Counted from the stretch's first letter, positions 26,716 to 35,351 are shown. The stretch is 64,000 nucleotides of DNA from Oceanibaculum indicum P24 (GCF_000299935.1 NZ_AMRL01000008.1:62001-126000), one strand, 5' to 3'. Numbers and translations are program-made. The notes: generated by a model not told the origin, from the sequence alone.

Positions 26716-27368
26716 CTATTCTTTCTGAGGTCGAAGTCGAACAGCACATCTGCCCCCATCGGATGGATGCGGCAGGGCGGCCGCAAGGCGCTGTCTAGGC
26801 TGTCGATGACCGGCAGGGTGATCGCCGGTACGCCGGAGCCGATCAGCATTGGCGCCACCGCGATCTGCAGCCGGTCCAGCAACCCGGCCTGCAGGAAGCC
26901 GGAGACGGTGCGCCCGCCGCCTTCGATGAAGATGCGGGACAAGCCCAGCCCGCGCAGCGCCGACAGGATATCGGCGGGAGCGATGCCTTCCGGCCGTGCC
27001 GGAAGCACAAACCGCTCCCCCGGCCCGTCAACGGTGCCGGTCAGCACCAGCGTGCGGGCCTCGCCGTCGGTGAATATCCTGCGATCACGCGGGAGGCGGC
27101 CCATCGGGTCGATCACCGCGCGCACCGGGTTGCGGCCCGGCACATGGCGCACGGTCAGTGCCGGATCGTCCGCCGCCACCGTGCCGGCACCGACCAGCAC
27201 GCAATCGGCCAGTGCGCGCAGCCGGTGCAGATGGACGATATTCTCCTGCCCGGTCACATAATGCGACTTGCCGCTGGCGGTCGCGATGCGGCCATCCAGG
27301 CTCTGCCCCAGATGGGCCAGCACCCAGGGGCCGTCCTCCAGACCGGCGCAGGGATCGCTGTCGGCCAT
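26712..27368 (-). CDS. RibD C-terminal (dihydrofolate-reductase-like) domain protein
   Basis: 218-aa protein consisting only of a RibD-C/bacterial bifunctional deaminase-reductase C-terminal domain. Landmarks are HLGQSLDGRIATASGKSHYV at the N-terminus, LHRLRALADCVLVGAGTV, DDPALTVR, PVRAVIDPMGRLP and SRIFIEGGGRTVSGFLQAGL. The family reduces ribosyl-aminopyrimidines or pterin-like rings with NADPH; the deaminase half of RibD is missing. The ATG at 27368 is used because family similarity starts just after it. It is cytoplasmic. It converges on the methyltransferase with overlapping stops and lies 1 nt after the YceI gene, within the same cluster. Confidence 0.85.
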   Translation of the reverse strand: MADSDPCAGLEDGPWVLAHLGQSLDGRIATASGKSHYVTGQENIVHLHRLRALADCVLVGAGTVAADDPALTVRHVPGRNPVRAVIDPMGRLPRDRRIFTDGEARTLVLTGTVDGPGERFVLPARPEGIAPADILSALRGLGLSRIFIEGGGRTVSGFLQAGLLDRLQIAVAPMLIGSGVPAITLPVIDSLDSALRPPCRIHPMGADVLFDFDLRKNS

Positions 27369-27369
27369 G

Positions 27370-27981
27370 CTATTGCCGGATCGCCTCGGCCTCGATGATG
27401 AGATCGACCCTGTCGCCGACCCAGCCATTCTCGACTGCGTACATCATGCCGAAATCGCTGCGCTTGAAGCTGCCGCGCGCGGAGATACCGGTGACAAAAT
27501 TGGGCTTGGAGAGCAGGCCGCCACCGAACGGGTACTCGGCGCTCTTGTTCCAGGTCACGTCCAGCGTGACCGGCCTGGTGACGCCAAGGATGGTCAAGTC
27601 GCCCGTGACCTTGCCGGTACGCTCGCCGGTCGGTTCGCTGCCGGTCATGGTGAAGACCATCTCCGGAAATTCCCCGGCATTCAGGAAGTCAGGGCCACGC
27701 AGATGCTCGTCGCGCTTCTCGTGCGCGGTATAGACGCTGGCACTCTTGATCTTGACCGTGAGGTCGGAGAGCTGCCGCGTCTCGCGGTCGAAGCGGAAGC
27801 TGCCCTCGGCCTCGCGGAACAGGCCCAGAACCTTCGCATAGCCGATGTGATCGACCAGGAAGCCGATGGACAGATGCTCCGGGTCGATCTTGTAGGCCTC
27901 CGGCGCCGCTTCGGCGCGCACGGCGCCCAGCGTCAGCAGGGCTGCCAGCGTCAGCGCGGGAAGTTGCCGCATCAGGGTCAT
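27370..27981 (-). CDS. YceI-family periplasmic lipid-binding-fold protein
   Basis: 203-aa exported protein with signal peptide LPALTLAALLTLGAVRAEAA. The mature part is a YceI beta-barrel: YKIDPEHLSIGFLVDHIGYA, GLFREAEGSFRFDRETRQLS, HLRGPDFLNAGEFPEMVF and GDLTILGVTRPVTLDVTW are classic. Characterised YceI proteins bind isoprenoid quinone-like or other lipids in the periplasm. GGAGCG is 8 nt before the ATG at 27981, and the start overlaps the stop of the phosphatidyltransferase gene by 4 nt. Its coupling between a lipid-forming enzyme and a RibD-C reductase is unusual and suggests that the cluster product may be lipid-associated. Confidence 0.88.
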   Translation of the reverse strand: MTLMRQLPALTLAALLTLGAVRAEAAPEAYKIDPEHLSIGFLVDHIGYAKVLGLFREAEGSFRFDRETRQLSDLTVKIKSASVYTAHEKRDEHLRGPDFLNAGEFPEMVFTMTGSEPTGERTGKVTGDLTILGVTRPVTLDVTWNKSAEYPFGGGLLSKPNFVTGISARGSFKRSDFGMMYAVENGWVGDRVDLIIEAEAIRQ

Positions 27982-28724
27982 AAGGTTCGCTCCTTCCGTT
28001 CGGTTCGGTACAGAAAGAGACTATCGATGGCGAATGAGGCAGTCACAAGGCCGGTCGCCAGCGCCGCCAGGGCAGTGGCCGCGAAATCCGGCAGGCCAGG
28101 CACCAGTGCCGCCACCAGCGCTATGGCCTGCACGACGAAGACACTCTTGCGGCGCAGGCTGGGCGGCAACGGCCGGTCATAGCGCGGCATCAGCGTGAGC
28201 CAGGCTAGGAACAGGTAGCGCAGCGCGCCGCACAGCACGACCCAGGGGCCGGCCGCCGTGCCTTCCGCCACCAGCAGGCACAGCACCAGGATGAGGAAGC
28301 CATCGACCTCCATATCGAAGCGCGCGCCAAAGGCGCTGACCAGACCCAGCCGCCGCGCCAGCCAGCCATCCAGCCCGTCCAGCGCCAGGATCGCCAGCGC
28401 CGTCAGCGGCAGCAGCCAGCCCAGATTGGCGGCTTCCTCCACGCGGCCGATGAGGCCGGCCAGCAGGCACACGCCGGCGGCGCGCAGCAGCGTGACCAGA
28501 TTGGCGGCGCCAAAGCGGGTATGCGGCGCGTGGTGGGACAGCCCGCGGATCAGGAACCCGCCGATCAGCGCGAAGGGCAGCAGGCTCTGCGCGAATTGCA
28601 GCGGGTGCGCCATCTGGCCGATCAGCAGGGCCAGCATGGCTGCCGCCGTCAGCGCGACGGCCAGCACCGCGTCGCGGCGCAGACGCGGCGTTATCGCCGT
28701 ACCAGCCTCGCCCGGAAACATCAT
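27978..28724 (-). CDS. CDP-alcohol phosphatidyltransferase-family membrane enzyme
   Basis: 248-aa inner-membrane protein with about six helices. The CDP-alcohol phosphatidyltransferase signature is complete: Asp-x2-Asp-Gly-x2-Ala-Arg-x8-Gly-x3-Asp-x3-Asp, beginning at LDGLDGWLARRLG and ending at ARFDMEVDGF. It should transfer a phosphoalcohol between a CDP-activated donor and an acceptor alcohol. Two adjacent ATGs (28724, 28721) follow AAGGGG; the second has the better spacing. First gene of the minus-strand half of the cluster, overlapping YceI by 4 nt. The acceptor is unknown; housekeeping PgsA or PssA is possible but the neighbours argue for a specialised lipid. Confidence 0.85.
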   Translation of the reverse strand: MMFPGEAGTAITPRLRRDAVLAVALTAAAMLALLIGQMAHPLQFAQSLLPFALIGGFLIRGLSHHAPHTRFGAANLVTLLRAAGVCLLAGLIGRVEEAANLGWLLPLTALAILALDGLDGWLARRLGLVSAFGARFDMEVDGFLILVLCLLVAEGTAAGPWVVLCGALRYLFLAWLTLMPRYDRPLPPSLRRKSVFVVQAIALVAALVPGLPDFAATALAALATGLVTASFAIDSLFLYRTERKERTL

Positions 28725-28873
28725 CGCCCCTTGGCCTCACGATAATTCATGACAGTTCATATGCCGTAACGCTTGACCGCGCCGACCCACTCTGAAAGAT
28801 GGCACTCGACATGCCGCCCTCGCCAGTTCCTACCGGCCCGGCACTTTGCAAACACATATAAGATGGACGCCCC

Positions 28874-30472
28874 ATGAGAGACTTCCACCGTCCCGGCCGC
28901 TCGCCGGTCTATGCCCAGAACGCCGCGGTCGCCACCTCGCATCCGCAGGCCACCCTGGCCGCCCTCAACATCCTGCAGCAGGGCGGCAACGCGGTCGATG
29001 CTGCCGTCGCCGCCGTGGCGCTGCTGGGTGTCATCGAACCGGCGATGACCGGCATCGGCGGCGATTGCTTCGTGCTGTACGTGCCGAAGGGCAAGGGCAA
29101 GGTGATCGCGCTGAACGGGTCCGGCAAGGCGCCGGCCGCCGCTCATGCCGAATGGTATGCCGAGCGCGGCGAGACCACGCAGCCGCTGAACAGCCCGCAT
29201 GGTGTCACCGTTCCGGGCGCCGTCGCCGCCTGGGACCGACTGGTCGCCGATCATGGCACCAAGTCGTTGGGCGAGCTGCTGCAGCCGGCCATCAAGGCGG
29301 CCGAGGAAGGCTTCGTCGTCGCCCCGAAGGTCGGCAGCGACTGGGCCGGCGATGCGCCGCGCCTGGCCGCCGATCCGGTCAGCAGCAAGATCGTGCTGGT
29401 GGACGGCAAGGCGCCGGCCATCGGCTCCGTCTTCAAGGCGCCGCTGTTGGCGGCCACGCTGAAGAAGATCGCGGCTAAGGGCCGGGACGGCTTCTACACC
29501 GGCGAGGTGGCGGAGGATATCGTCAGCCACCTGAACAGTCGCGGCGGCCTGCACACGCTGGAGGATTTCGCCAACGCCGCGCCGGAATATGTCGAGCCGA
29601 TCAAGACCACCTACAAGGGCCTCGACATCTATGAATGCCCGCCGAACGGCCAGGGCATCACCGCGCTGATCATCCTGAACATCCTGTCCGGCTTCGACCT
29701 GAAGGATACCGGCCTCAGCGAGGCCGACCGCATCCATCTGCTGGCCGAGGCGACCAAGCTGGCCTATCACCAGCGCGACGACTATATCGGCGATCCGGCC
29801 CAGGTGAAGATCCCGGTGGAGAAGATCCTGAGTGCCGGCTATGCCGACGCGCTGCGCGCCCGGATCGACATGAGCAAGGCCGGCGCGCCGGTCTCCGTCG
29901 ATGTGGACAGCGTGGAGCACAAGGACACGACCTATCTGTGCGTCGTGGACAAGGACGGCAACGCGATCTCCTTCATCAACTCGGTGTTCCACGGATTCGG
30001 CAGCACCATCGTTACGCCGAAGACCGGCGTGGTGCTGCAGAATCGCGGCCTGTCCTTCAAGTTCGCGCCGGGCCATGTGAATTCCATCGCGCCGGGCAAG
30101 CGGCCGATGCACACCATCATCCCGGCGATGGCGATGAAGGGCGACACCTGTGTCGGTCCGTTCGGCGTAATGGGCGGCCAGTATCAGTCCACCGGCCATG
30201 CCGGCTTCATCACCAACATGCTGGATCGCGGCATGGACATCCAGGAGGCGATGGATGCCCCCCGTACCTTCGCCTATGGCGGTCCGCTGCAGGTGGAGAA
30301 CGGCGTCGATGACGCGACCATCGCCGATCTGGAAAAGCGCGGCCACACGGTCGAACGTGCCCCGGCGAAGAAGCCGATCGGCGGCAGCCAGGCGATCTTC
30401 CGCGATCTGGAGACCGGCGTTCTGGTCGCCGGCTCCGACCCGCGCAAGGATGGCTGCGCGCTGGGCTATTAA
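28874..30472 (+). CDS. ggt: gamma-glutamyltransferase (glutathione hydrolase)
   Basis: 532-aa N-terminal-nucleophile hydrolase precursor that cleaves itself into two subunits. The predicted nucleophile is Thr352, first of the pair in HKDTTYLCVVDKDGNAIS. Other landmarks are GGNAVDAAVAAVALLGVIEP, GIGGDCFVLYV, SPHGVTVPGAVAAWD and the C-terminal VMGGQYQSTGHA. No clear signal peptide is present, so this member may be cytoplasmic, as in GGT-like enzymes that hydrolyse gamma-glutamyl amides. That fits the gamma-glutamylamine synthetase-like gene at 750. It has its own promoter region (28725-28873); a convergent exporter gene starts 3 nt after its stop. Confidence 0.9.
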   Translation: MRDFHRPGRSPVYAQNAAVATSHPQATLAALNILQQGGNAVDAAVAAVALLGVIEPAMTGIGGDCFVLYVPKGKGKVIALNGSGKAPAAAHAEWYAERGETTQPLNSPHGVTVPGAVAAWDRLVADHGTKSLGELLQPAIKAAEEGFVVAPKVGSDWAGDAPRLAADPVSSKIVLVDGKAPAIGSVFKAPLLAATLKKIAAKGRDGFYTGEVAEDIVSHLNSRGGLHTLEDFANAAPEYVEPIKTTYKGLDIYECPPNGQGITALIILNILSGFDLKDTGLSEADRIHLLAEATKLAYHQRDDYIGDPAQVKIPVEKILSAGYADALRARIDMSKAGAPVSVDVDSVEHKDTTYLCVVDKDGNAISFINSVFHGFGSTIVTPKTGVVLQNRGLSFKFAPGHVNSIAPGKRPMHTIIPAMAMKGDTCVGPFGVMGGQYQSTGHAGFITNMLDRGMDIQEAMDAPRTFAYGGPLQVENGVDDATIADLEKRGHTVERAPAKKPIGGSQAIFRDLETGVLVAGSDPRKDGCALGY

Positions 30473-30475
30473 AGG

Positions 30476-31699
30476 CTAGTCACCCGCCCGTGCCTCGCTC
30501 AGGGTGGCCCTGGCCGCCCTGAGCCGGCTGCGGCAGGCATGGACGAAGGCGCCATAGCCGACCGCCGTGCAGACCGCCATCATGATGATCAGCGGCCAGG
30601 CGCTGTCGGACAGCGCATGACCGATGATGAAGGTCAGCAACCCGCCCAGCGCCATCTGGGAAAAGCCCAGCAGGCCGGAGGCCGATCCGGCAACGCCCGG
30701 GTCCACGCTGACTGCACCCGAGACCCCGCTCGGCTGGCTGACGCCATTGCCCATGGCGATAACCCCCATCGGCGCGAACAGGCCGAAGAGCGACAGCGGC
30801 AGCCAGAGTGCCGCCGCGATCATCGCCACCACCCCCACTGTCGAGATCGCCACGCCCAGCCGGATCATCCGGTCCACGCCATAGCGCATGCTGAGCCGCC
30901 CGGCGATGAAGCTGCCGGTCATGTAGCCGACCGCCACCAGGATGAAATAGATGCCGTAATCCTGGGGCGAGGCGCCGATCAGCTCGATCACCACATAGGG
31001 CGCACCACCGATGAAGGCGAAGAAGGCCCCGGTCGAGAACGCAACCGACAGCGCATAGCCGGCATAGACGGGCTGGCGCATCAGCCGGCCATAGATGCCG
31101 ATCATGGTCCCGAGGCTCGCCCCCTCAATACGCTGGAAGTTGGTTTCATGCAGCCAGCGCGTGGCAGCGGCCATGACCAGCGCGCCGAACACGGCCACGA
31201 ACAGGAAGCTCGCCTGCCAGCCGAACCAGGATTCGAGATAGCCGCCGATGGCCGGCGCGATGGCCGGCGCGACCGCCATCGCCATGACGATATAGGCCAG
31301 CACGCTGGCCGCGCGGTCGCGCGTATAGATATCGCGCACCATGGCACGGGTCAGCACCATACCGGCACAGCCGCCCAGCGCCTGCGCGATGCGGCCCAGG
31401 ATCAGGAATTCGACCGTCGGCGCCACCATCGCCACCAGGCTGGACAGGACATAGAGCGTCAGCCCGCCCAGCAGCACAGGCCGCCGGCCGAACCGGTCGG
31501 ACAGTGGGCCATAAAACAGCTGCCCCACCGCCACGCCCGCCAGGAACAGCGTCAGGCTGAGCTGGATCGTCGCGTAATCGGTGGCGAAGACGCGCGCCAT
31601 GTTCGGCATGGAGGGCTGAAAGATATTCAGCGCCAGCGGTCCGGTCATGGTCACCGCGATCAGCATCGCGGTCGGCGGCGTCCGGCGTTCCAAATTCAT
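30476..31699 (-). CDS. Bcr/CflA-type MFS drug exporter
   Basis: 407-aa major facilitator transporter with twelve predicted helices. The motif-A loop FYGPLSDRFGRRPVLLGGL and the motif-C-like MAMAVAPAIAPAIGGYLESWF place it in the Bcr/CflA drug:H+ antiporter group. The ATG at 31699 is chosen because the first helix (PPTAMLIAVTMTGPLALNIF) starts shortly after; the longer frame from 31783 adds sequence without membrane or signal character. It is a single gene, with its stop 3 nt from the convergent ggt stop. The substrate is unknown. Confidence 0.86.
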   Translation of the reverse strand: MNLERRTPPTAMLIAVTMTGPLALNIFQPSMPNMARVFATDYATIQLSLTLFLAGVAVGQLFYGPLSDRFGRRPVLLGGLTLYVLSSLVAMVAPTVEFLILGRIAQALGGCAGMVLTRAMVRDIYTRDRAASVLAYIVMAMAVAPAIAPAIGGYLESWFGWQASFLFVAVFGALVMAAATRWLHETNFQRIEGASLGTMIGIYGRLMRQPVYAGYALSVAFSTGAFFAFIGGAPYVVIELIGASPQDYGIYFILVAVGYMTGSFIAGRLSMRYGVDRMIRLGVAISTVGVVAMIAAALWLPLSLFGLFAPMGVIAMGNGVSQPSGVSGAVSVDPGVAGSASGLLGFSQMALGGLLTFIIGHALSDSAWPLIIMMAVCTAVGYGAFVHACRSRLRAARATLSEARAGD

Positions 31700-31886
31700 T
31701 CGGTACCAAAAACAGACGGGCAAATTGGCGACAGGAAATTGTCTGGCGCGGTGTCTTCCCGCAAAAGTAGCACGAGATTTCAAAACTCAATATCCCGCCT
31801 GTAAGGAGCATTCACAAAAAACATCCATGCGGCTACTCGCGCGGGCATGGCGCTGCCGCTTCCCTGAAACCGGGAAAGGCACTAGC

Positions 31887-31904
31887 TTGTTGACCAATCA
31901 ACAA
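31887..31904. promoter_or_regulatory. 18-bp operator-like inverted repeat before the isochorismatase-fold gene
   Basis: TTGTTGA (31887-31893), CCAA, TCAACAA (31898-31904): perfect 7-bp arms around 4 bases. It ends 30 bp before the ATG at 31935, where it would overlap the promoter or early leader. The shape and TTG/CAA ends resemble GntR (FadR-subfamily) operators. No regulator gene is adjacent, so the controlling protein would be elsewhere. Confidence 0.5.
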
Positions 31905-31934
31905 ACCCATCCAAGGAATTCCCAGAGGAACCCC

Positions 31935-32534
31935 ATGACTGGTCCGAAAACCCTGCTTGAGATGTCCGGCGCGCCGCTGACGCCGTCTGCCCTGTCCGCT
32001 GCCGCCATCGTCTCGATCGATTGCCAGAACGAATATGTGAATGGTGCGCTGGCTCTGCCCGGCGTGGCGAGCGCGCTGGCCGAATGCGCCCGGGTGATCG
32101 CCGCCGCGCGCGCCGCCGGCACGCCGATCATCCATATCGCCCATCGCGGCAAGTCCGGCGGGGCGTTCGATCCAGATGCCCCGCGCGGACAGATCGCCGA
32201 ACCGGTAAAGCCGGCGGAGGGCGAGACGGTGATCTGGAAGCCGCTGCCCAACGCCTTCGCCCAGACCGATCTGGACGCGGCGGTGAAGGCCACTGGCCGC
32301 AAGGAGCTGATCCTGGTCGGCTTCATGACCCATATGTGCGTCAGTTCCACGGCGCGCGCGGCGCTCGATCTCGGCTATCGCTGCACCATCGTGGAGAGTG
32401 CGTGCGCAACCCGCGACCTGCCGGCACCCGGCGGCGGCACCATCGGCGCGGCGGAACTGCACCGCGCCTCGCTGGCGGCACTGGCCGACCGCTTCGCCAT
32501 CATCGCGCCGAACGCGGCTTCGCTGCCGGCCTAA
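31935..32534 (+). CDS. isochorismatase-like cysteine hydrolase
   Basis: 199-aa alpha/beta hydrolase of the isochorismatase superfamily. The catalytic triad is visible: Asp29 (VSIDCQNEY), Lys102 (VIWKPLPNAF) and Cys135 (GFMTHMCVSSTARAALDLGY), with the usual cis-peptide before THMC. Members of this branch cleave small amides or carbamoyl compounds (nicotinamidase, N-carbamoylsarcosine amidase types) or act on isochorismate-like vinyl ethers. AGAGGA precedes the ATG at 31935. It is 17 nt upstream of the LivH-fusion gene and may be co-transcribed. In this setting of sarcosine and ureide genes an amidohydrolase role is more likely than isochorismate cleavage. Confidence 0.86.
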   Translation: MTGPKTLLEMSGAPLTPSALSAAAIVSIDCQNEYVNGALALPGVASALAECARVIAAARAAGTPIIHIAHRGKSGGAFDPDAPRGQIAEPVKPAEGETVIWKPLPNAFAQTDLDAAVKATGRKELILVGFMTHMCVSSTARAALDLGYRCTIVESACATRDLPAPGGGTIGAAELHRASLAALADRFAIIAPNAASLPA

Positions 32535-32551
32535 GCGGTGATGGCGCAGGC

Positions 32552-33877
32552 ATGACCGGCCCGCGACACCATCTCCGGACCGGTCTTGCCTGCCTGCTGC
32601 TGGTGCTGCTGATGGCACCGCTGGGCGGCTGCGGCACCAATATCGCCCGCAGCGCCGCCTGCGAGCGCTTCCTGTCGGTGCTGGAGCCAGGCTATGACCG
32701 CATCGACTGGCTGCGCTGGCGCCACCCCGAGGGCACGCTGAACAATGTGCGCGGCGAGTACCGGCTGGCGGGCAGCGGGGTCACCCGCTGGATTCGCTGC
32801 GATTTCGCCGCCGAGGCGCAGGAGGATGGCAGCTTCGCGCTGATCCGGCTGGAGACCGACCGCAAGGGTGTGCTGACGCCGGTACAGCGGCACATGCTGT
32901 TCCTGGCGCTGCGGCTGGCCGGCCCGGCCCCGGAGCGCCCCGCCTCCCCCTGGCAACCGGCCGCCTACTTCTTCCAGCAGCTGCTGAACGCGCTGACCGT
33001 GGCCAGCCCCTACGCGCTGCTGGCGGCGGGCTTCACGCTGATCTACGGCATCATCGGACGGATCAACTTCGCCTTCGGCGAGATGGCGATGCTGGGCGCC
33101 TATGTCACCGTGCTGCTGGCCGTGCTGGCGGGCGAGGCCGGAGGGGTCCTCACCAATCCGCTGGTGCTGCTGGGCCTGCTGGCCGCCGTCATGGCGATCA
33201 CCGGCTTCTATGGCTGGCAGAGCGAACGGCTGGTGTTCCGCCCGCTGCGCGGCAGCCCGTCCCATGCCGTGCTGATCGCCGCCATCGGCCTGTCGATCCT
33301 GCTGCAGGAGGGCGTCCGGCTGGTCCAGGGCACGCGCGACCGCTGGCTGCAACCGGTGTTCTCGGCGCGCTACCGCATCGCCGACAGCGGCGATTTCGCG
33401 GTCTATGCCAGCCTCGGCCAGCTGGTGCTGATCGCGACCGCCGCTTCGCTGCTGGCCGGGTTGCTGTTCCTGCTTGCCCGGCACCGCACCGGCCGGGCGA
33501 TCCGGGCCTGCGGCGAGGATGCGCGCATGGCGGCGCTGCTGGGCGTGGATGTGGACCGCACGGTGGCACTGTGTTTCGCCATCGGCAGCGCGCTTGCCGC
33601 GGCGGCCGGCCTGCTGCTGGCGCTCTATTATGGCGGGGTGAACTTCCACATGGGGTTCCTGATCGGCTTCAAGGCGCTGGCGGCGGCCATTATCGGCGGC
33701 ATCGGCTCGGTGCCGGGGGCGATCCTCGGCGCCTTCGTCATCGGCGCGCTGGAGACCTTCTGGTCCGCCTATTTTACCGGGGCCTACAAAGATGTATCGG
33801 TGTTCGCCCTGCTGGCCGTGATACTGATCTTCCGCCCACACGGGCTGTTGGGCAGGCGTAAGGAGCGCGGCGACTGA
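32552..33877 (+). CDS. LivH-type ABC permease fused to an N-terminal lipoprotein-like domain
   Basis: 441-aa protein. Residues 1-27 look like a lipoprotein signal (GLACLLLVLLMAPLGGC, lipobox LGGC with Cys27). Residues about 28-128 are a soluble domain of unknown type (ACERFLSVLEPGYDRIDWLR ... GVLTPVQRHMLFLALRL). From about 133 onward it is a branched-chain amino acid permease of the LivH type: GFTLIYGIIGRINFAFGEMA, then GRAIRACGEDARMAALLGVD and GIGSVPGAILGAFVIGALE. Normal LivH is about 290-310 aa and has no such extension. No LivM, LivF, LivG or LivJ gene lies nearby, so its partners are encoded elsewhere or it is an orphan. Confidence 0.8.
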   Translation: MTGPRHHLRTGLACLLLVLLMAPLGGCGTNIARSAACERFLSVLEPGYDRIDWLRWRHPEGTLNNVRGEYRLAGSGVTRWIRCDFAAEAQEDGSFALIRLETDRKGVLTPVQRHMLFLALRLAGPAPERPASPWQPAAYFFQQLLNALTVASPYALLAAGFTLIYGIIGRINFAFGEMAMLGAYVTVLLAVLAGEAGGVLTNPLVLLGLLAAVMAITGFYGWQSERLVFRPLRGSPSHAVLIAAIGLSILLQEGVRLVQGTRDRWLQPVFSARYRIADSGDFAVYASLGQLVLIATAASLLAGLLFLLARHRTGRAIRACGEDARMAALLGVDVDRTVALCFAIGSALAAAAGLLLALYYGGVNFHMGFLIGFKALAAAIIGGIGSVPGAILGAFVIGALETFWSAYFTGAYKDVSVFALLAVILIFRPHGLLGRRKERGD

Positions 33878-33951
33878 GGCGTTGCCTCCGCCTGCCGGCG
33901 GTGACAGGCTGCAGGGTCAATTCAGAACGATAATCAATCAGGGGCTTGGAC

Positions 33952-35127
33952 ATGGGTTTCGATGTGGCGCGCGCACGGGCGGAGACACCGGGTTGCGAGA
34001 CGGTCATTCATCTGGCGAATGGCGGGGCCGGGCTGATGCCGGCACCGGTGCTGAAGGCGGTGAAGGACCATCTGGATCTGGAAGCGCAGATCGGCGGCTA
34101 TGAGGCGCGGCGCGCGCGGGACAAAGAGGTCGAGGGGCTGTACGAAAGCGCGGCGCGCTATTTCAACTGCTCGACCGACGAGATCGCCTCGGTGGAGAAC
34201 GCGACGGTTGCCTGGGACATGGCCTTCTATTCCATGTCCTTCAAACCGGGCGACCGCATCCTGACCGCCGCGGCCGAATATGCCAGCAATTACATCGCCT
34301 ATCTGCAGGTGGCCAAGCGCACCGGCGCGGTGGTCGAGGTGGTGCCGAACGACAATAGCGGCCAGCTTGACGTCAAGGCGCTGGAGAACATGATCGACAG
34401 CCGGGTGAAGCTGATCAGCGTCACCCATGTGCCGACCAATGGCGGGCTGGTGAACCCGGCCGCCGCCATCGGCAAGGTCGCCCGCGCCGCCGGCATCCCC
34501 TACCTGCTGGATGCCTGCCAGTCCTTCGGCCAGATGAAGCTGGACATGCAGGAGATCGGCTGTGACATGGCCTCCGTCACCGGCCGCAAATACATGCGCG
34601 GCCCGCGCGGCACCGGCCTGCTCTATGTCCGCAAGTCGATGCTCGATAAGCTGGAGCCACCCTTCCTCGACCTGCATTCGGCGCTGTGGACCGGCCCTGA
34701 CAGCTACAAGATGCAGCCCAACGCGAAGCGTTTCGAGAACTGGGAGAAATACGTCGCCGGCCAGATTGGCCTGAAGACCGCCATCGATTATGCGATGGGC
34801 TGGGGCATCGACGCCATCGAGGCGCGGGTGACCGAGCTGGCGGACGGCTTCCGCGACAAGCTCTCCGCCATTCCCGGCGTCACCGTGCGCGATCTTGGGG
34901 AGAAGCGCTGCGGCATCGTCACCTTCACCCGTGACGGCGTGGAGCCGGAGGCGATCATGGCGGCGATGACCGCCAACAAGATCAACTGTTCGGTCTCGCG
35001 CATCACCTCGACCCGTATCGACATGACCCAGCGCGGGCTGGAGAAGGTGCTCCGCACCGGCGTGCATTACTACAACAACGATGCCGAGCTGGACCGCTTC
35101 CTGGAGGTTCTGGAAAGCGTGAAATAA
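33952..35127 (+). CDS. class V aminotransferase (PLP-dependent)
   Basis: 391-aa PLP enzyme of the class V aminotransferase/cysteine desulfurase fold. Landmarks are HLANGGAGLMPAPVLKAV at the N-terminus, the cofactor aspartate in IPYLLDACQSFGQMKLD, and the lysine that should form the Schiff base in ASVTGRKYMRGPRGTGLLYV. The C-terminal VSRITSTRIDMTQRGLEK closes the small domain. It lacks the cysteine loop of IscS/SufS desulfurases, so transamination, racemisation or C-S/C-N lyase chemistry is more likely. AGGGG is 8 nt before the ATG at 33952; the TTG at 33946 is rejected. It is 74 nt after the LivH fusion. Confidence 0.86.
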   Translation: MGFDVARARAETPGCETVIHLANGGAGLMPAPVLKAVKDHLDLEAQIGGYEARRARDKEVEGLYESAARYFNCSTDEIASVENATVAWDMAFYSMSFKPGDRILTAAAEYASNYIAYLQVAKRTGAVVEVVPNDNSGQLDVKALENMIDSRVKLISVTHVPTNGGLVNPAAAIGKVARAAGIPYLLDACQSFGQMKLDMQEIGCDMASVTGRKYMRGPRGTGLLYVRKSMLDKLEPPFLDLHSALWTGPDSYKMQPNAKRFENWEKYVAGQIGLKTAIDYAMGWGIDAIEARVTELADGFRDKLSAIPGVTVRDLGEKRCGIVTFTRDGVEPEAIMAAMTANKINCSVSRITSTRIDMTQRGLEKVLRTGVHYYNNDAELDRFLEVLESVK

Positions 35128-35351
35128 CAGGGGATTAAGGCCCCCAGCCCTCCAAATGACGCTGCTGCATGGCTGCGGGCTCTCCCATGCTATCTTTGCG
35201 TTACTCCCGCGCGGCGCCCGGCGCGATGCTGCCGCTGGCCGTATCGTACGGCCCGTGCCGGACGGCGAAAGGCGCCCCGTTTCGGGGAGTCCGCCCTGTC
35301 GTCGATGCGAACCGTCCGGCGGCAACTCGTGTTCCAAGGGCCACTCCGGTC

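Noticed and set aside
28757-30346. 529-codon minus-strand open frame over ggt
   Set aside because: The plus-strand protein has all gamma-glutamyltransferase motifs; the antisense translation has none.
35128-35351. possible gene in the gap between the aminotransferase and the small membrane protein
   Set aside because: Open frames cross it, but they lack a ribosome binding site, codon structure or family motif, and the longest one runs out of frame into the small membrane gene.
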